In this document: piece after piece, positions 62,901 through 64,000 of the stretch
How positions within the stretch are numbered: position 1 is the first letter of the stretch
How the letters are laid out: each line of letters opens with the position of its first letter
Source of the DNA: Sphingobacteriales bacterium
Lineage (GTDB): Bacteria; Bacteroidota; Bacteroidia; Chitinophagales; Chitinophagaceae
Reading direction: 5' to 3'
Assembly: GCA_004144175.1 (NCBI GenBank)
Contig: SEFT01000013.1
Location: 124,001-188,000, forward strand
Length of the DNA: 64,000 bases
Position numbers and translations under genes: made by a program
Notes under the pieces: generated by a model
The model's database searches: none
Seen by the model: only the letters and a program-made list of their open reading frames with translations
What the model was told of the DNA's origin: nothing

Positions 62901-63263
62901 GTCGCAGGCATGATACGTTCCTTCCACTACGCTGCCTATGGTGGCCTGTTCCTCAATGATCGTATACAGGAAGAAGACCGCGTTAAGCTTATACCTTTTG
63001 CGGAGCAATGGTACCACTACATGAGCGGCTTCTTTATGCACGCTTACCTGGAAACTGTGGCCGGCAGCGACTTTATACCATCAGATAAGGCCGACCTGGA
63101 TATAATGCTACAGACCTACCTGATGGAAAAGGCTATATACGAATTAGGATACGAACTGAACAACCGTCCGGATTGGGTGATCATACCGCTACGCGGTATA
63201 AAAGCGATCCTCGACGAGAACTCTGAAACTAAAAAGTCTAAACTGAGCGCATCATATGGCTAA
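59901..63263 (+). CDS. treS: Trehalose synthase (maltose glucosyltransferase) fused to maltokinase
   Basis: An 1120-residue fusion. The N-terminal half (about 1-550) is a GH13_16 trehalose synthase that interconverts maltose and trehalose, with nucleophile D210 (VDGFRLDAVP), acid/base E252 (LLAEANMWPED) and D318 (LRNHDEL). The C-terminal half (about 570-1115) is a maltokinase of the phosphotransferase fold, with H960-G-D962 (RIHGDYHLGQVL) and the metal-binding D979 (VILDFEGEP). It makes maltose-1-phosphate for GlgE from trehalose. glgB starts inside its last codons. Confidence 0.96.
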   Translation: MPEKKTILDDKLHWYKDAVIYELHIKAFRDSNGDGIGDFEGLMEKLDYLQDLGVTAIWLLPFYPSPLRDDGYDIADYYSINPSYGDIKQFKKLLTEAHKRGLKVITELVINHSSDQHPWFQRARKAPKDSAHRNYYVWTDDPNQYKDVRIIFQDFETSNWTWDPVAQQYYWHRFFHHQPDLNFDNPDVQQEVFNVLDYWCKMGVDGFRLDAVPYLFEREGTNGENLPETHEFLKKLRAHVDKNFPGTLLLAEANMWPEDSASYFGNGDECQMNYHFPVMPRMFMSLQMEDRYPITDIFDQTPEIPETCQWAMFLRNHDELTLEMVTDEERDYMYKVYVKDPKARINLGIRHRLAPLMDNNRQKIELLNYLLFSLPGTPVIYYGDEIGMGDNFYLGDRDGVRTPMQWSGDRNAGFSEANPHKLYLPVILDPQYHYEQVNVEMQSRSSSSLLWWMKRIINTRKKHKAFSRGDMKFINAENPKVLAFTRTYEDETILVVANLSRYIQPVELPLNEFGGYVPVEVFSKNKFPGIKEDSSYFLTVAAHDCQWFVLEKTKASTEQKKDLQTLEVERWKDLVHDEILEDLEENILPEYMMGMRWFGGKNRDIQSMRIIDYAGVPLAEHSAYFLLIEVQYNSGLPDIYQLPVTFAKGHYAEKLQESCPLATICKLRVGDDDGILFDAIYGSDLQLAALEHMANHDRIELKYSELEFTGDKSVKAYIKEHDKVKPRILSAEQSNTSIVYDNTFFLKIYRKVDYAINPDLEINKFLTEEAAFKQVPAYLGSIKWNYKNGSMVLGMMTAMVESHGDAWTYMLDKLNNYNEKVLAKTTDTVVELSEMRGSLTNPATYEDIPEKLKELIDGSVAEQARLLGVRTGEMHLALASNTTIPEFKPESFSLHYQRSLFSSFQSLVRSTFQSQARAMRKLPDAVRKEAEQVLGMKEDILNLMKRIYAKKFDAVKTRIHGDYHLGQVLFTGKDFVILDFEGEPARSYSERRLKRSPLRDVAGMIRSFHYAAYGGLFLNDRIQEEDRVKLIPFAEQWYHYMSGFFMHAYLETVAGSDFIPSDKADLDIMLQTYLMEKAIYELGYELNNRPDWVIIPLRGIKAILDENSETKKSKLSASYG

Positions 63264-64000
63264 AGGCAGAAAACCCAAAAACACCATAACAATAGAGATT
63301 GATGAAGACGTACTGATGGAAGTGCCTCAGCCAACGCCGGCTGAGGGCTTTTCATCGGATGCCGAACATTTTTCGTTGCTTTCCGAATTCGATATTCAAT
63401 TATTCCGTGCAGGCAAGCACTATCACTTATATAATAAACTCGGCAGCCACATTGTAACGCACCGCGGCGTTAAGGGCACCTACTTTGCTATATGGGCACC
63501 TAATGCACAATATGTCTCTGTTGTTGGCAACTTCAATGGCTGGGACCGCGGCAGTCACCCCATGTCATCGCGCTGGGACGAGTCAGGTATATGGGAAGCA
63601 TTCATTCCTCACCTCGGCAACGGAGAATACTATAAGTACTTTATTGAGTCAAGAGATGGTTATAAGGTAGAGAAAGGAGACCCATACGCTTTTCATTGGG
63701 AAACGCCGCCGGCTACCGGCACCGTAGTATGGGATATCGACTATAAATGGACTGATAAAAAGTGGATGGCCGACAGGAGCGGTAACCACGCGCTCAGCCG
63801 TCCGATCTCCGTATATGAAGTACACCTTGGCTCGTGGAGAAGAAAAGAAGGTGAAGATAGATTCCTGACATACCGGGAGATGGCAGATCAACTGCCAGCG
63901 TATTGTCAATACATGGGCTTTACGCATGTGGAGCTGATGCCTGTAATGGAGCATCCGTTCTATGGTTCCTGGGGATACCAGATAACAGGCTACTTCGCAC
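63256..64000 (+). CDS. glgB: 1,4-alpha-glucan branching enzyme (N-terminal part, cut by window edge)
   Basis: Starts at an ATG at 63256 that overlaps the TreS stop (63261-63263) by 8 bp, and runs off the right end. The 248 visible residues hold a non-conserved first part (1-45), a second N-terminal beta domain of the CBM48 type (about 55-160, KGTYFAIWAPNAQYVSVVGN and WDRGSHPM) and the start of the GH13 barrel (ISVYEVHLGSW). The enzyme makes alpha-1,6 branches. The 8-bp overlap shows translational coupling to TreS-Mak. Confidence 0.94.
   Translation, partial: MAKGRKPKNTITIEIDEDVLMEVPQPTPAEGFSSDAEHFSLLSEFDIQLFRAGKHYHLYNKLGSHIVTHRGVKGTYFAIWAPNAQYVSVVGNFNGWDRGSHPMSSRWDESGIWEAFIPHLGNGEYYKYFIESRDGYKVEKGDPYAFHWETPPATGTVVWDIDYKWTDKKWMADRSGNHALSRPISVYEVHLGSWRRKEGEDRFLTYREMADQLPAYCQYMGFTHVELMPVMEHPFYGSWGYQITGYFA

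Noticed and set aside
1-64000. tRNA, rRNA, CRISPR, insertion sequence or prophage genes
   Set aside because: None seen by eye on either strand; short RNAs could be missed without a covariance search.

Overview
The window is chromosomal DNA of a Bacteroidota bacterium, most likely from the Chitinophagales/Sphingobacteriales side. The evidence is three secreted proteins with type IX secretion (T9SS) type A C-terminal domains, Bacteroidota-typical families (DUF4476, DUF4397, DUF4291, BshA, LytTR with propeller sensor kinases, BlaI with a BlaR1-TonB protein), start codons without strong Shine-Dalgarno sequences, and several copies of the Bacteroidota promoter -7 box TAnnTTTG. No rRNA, tRNA, CRISPR array, insertion sequence or phage gene was recognised. 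Base composition is near 50% GC in housekeeping genes and drops to about 35-40% in a few accessory patches (23.9-25.3 kb and 26.7-27.3 kb, by hand counts).

Layout. 0-10 kb: an amino acid permease running off the left edge, an AhpD-like protein, the bacillithiol enzyme BshA, a c-type cytochrome lipoprotein, an M28 peptidase with a DppC-like permease, a ThuA-like lipoprotein, a receiver protein, an HI0933-type flavoprotein, and two proteins of the DinB/thiol-transferase fold. 10-20 kb: DUF4291, an MFS exporter, two tiny unknown proteins (one looks like a stand-alone T9SS sorting domain), a ferredoxin reductase, an isolated fusA, HtrA and a TM2/DUF2752 pair. 20-33.7 kb: isoaspartyl peptidase, a phosphoribosyltransferase, a MacB-type permease, a low-GC lipoprotein/outer-membrane duplicate cluster, an MFS protein, a low-GC insertion beside a fossil of the DUF486 gene end, an M1 aminopeptidase, an orphan biotin carrier with DUF4476, and the PDH E1 beta subunit. 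33.7-49 kb: a PadR regulator with a visible operator, a geranylgeranyl-reductase-like flavoprotein, two T9SS-exported subtilases and a DUF4397 protein, and a BlaI/BlaR1-TonB pair with twin operators facing a lipoprotein/membrane-protein operon. 49-64 kb: CheB, a SET-domain protein, two two-component systems, and the GlgE pathway operon.

How the genes work together. The clearest pathway is at the right end: TreS fused to maltokinase makes maltose from trehalose and phosphorylates it, GlgE polymerises maltose-1-phosphate into alpha-glucan, and GlgB branches the chain. The three genes are packed with a 19-bp gap and an 8-bp overlap, and diverge from a propeller sensor kinase/LytTR pair that is a plausible regulator. 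The BlaI/BlaR1 pair has two perfect-arm operators immediately before blaI. Convergent genes are packed extremely tightly: three pairs share a single palindromic TTAA or CTAG as stop codon on both strands, and most others end within 0-2 bp of each other or share a bidirectional hairpin terminator. The strongest candidates for new biology are the stand-alone sorting-domain-like protein, the small insertion that seems to have supplied a new 3' end to the DUF486 gene, and the BlaI-linked membrane operon.
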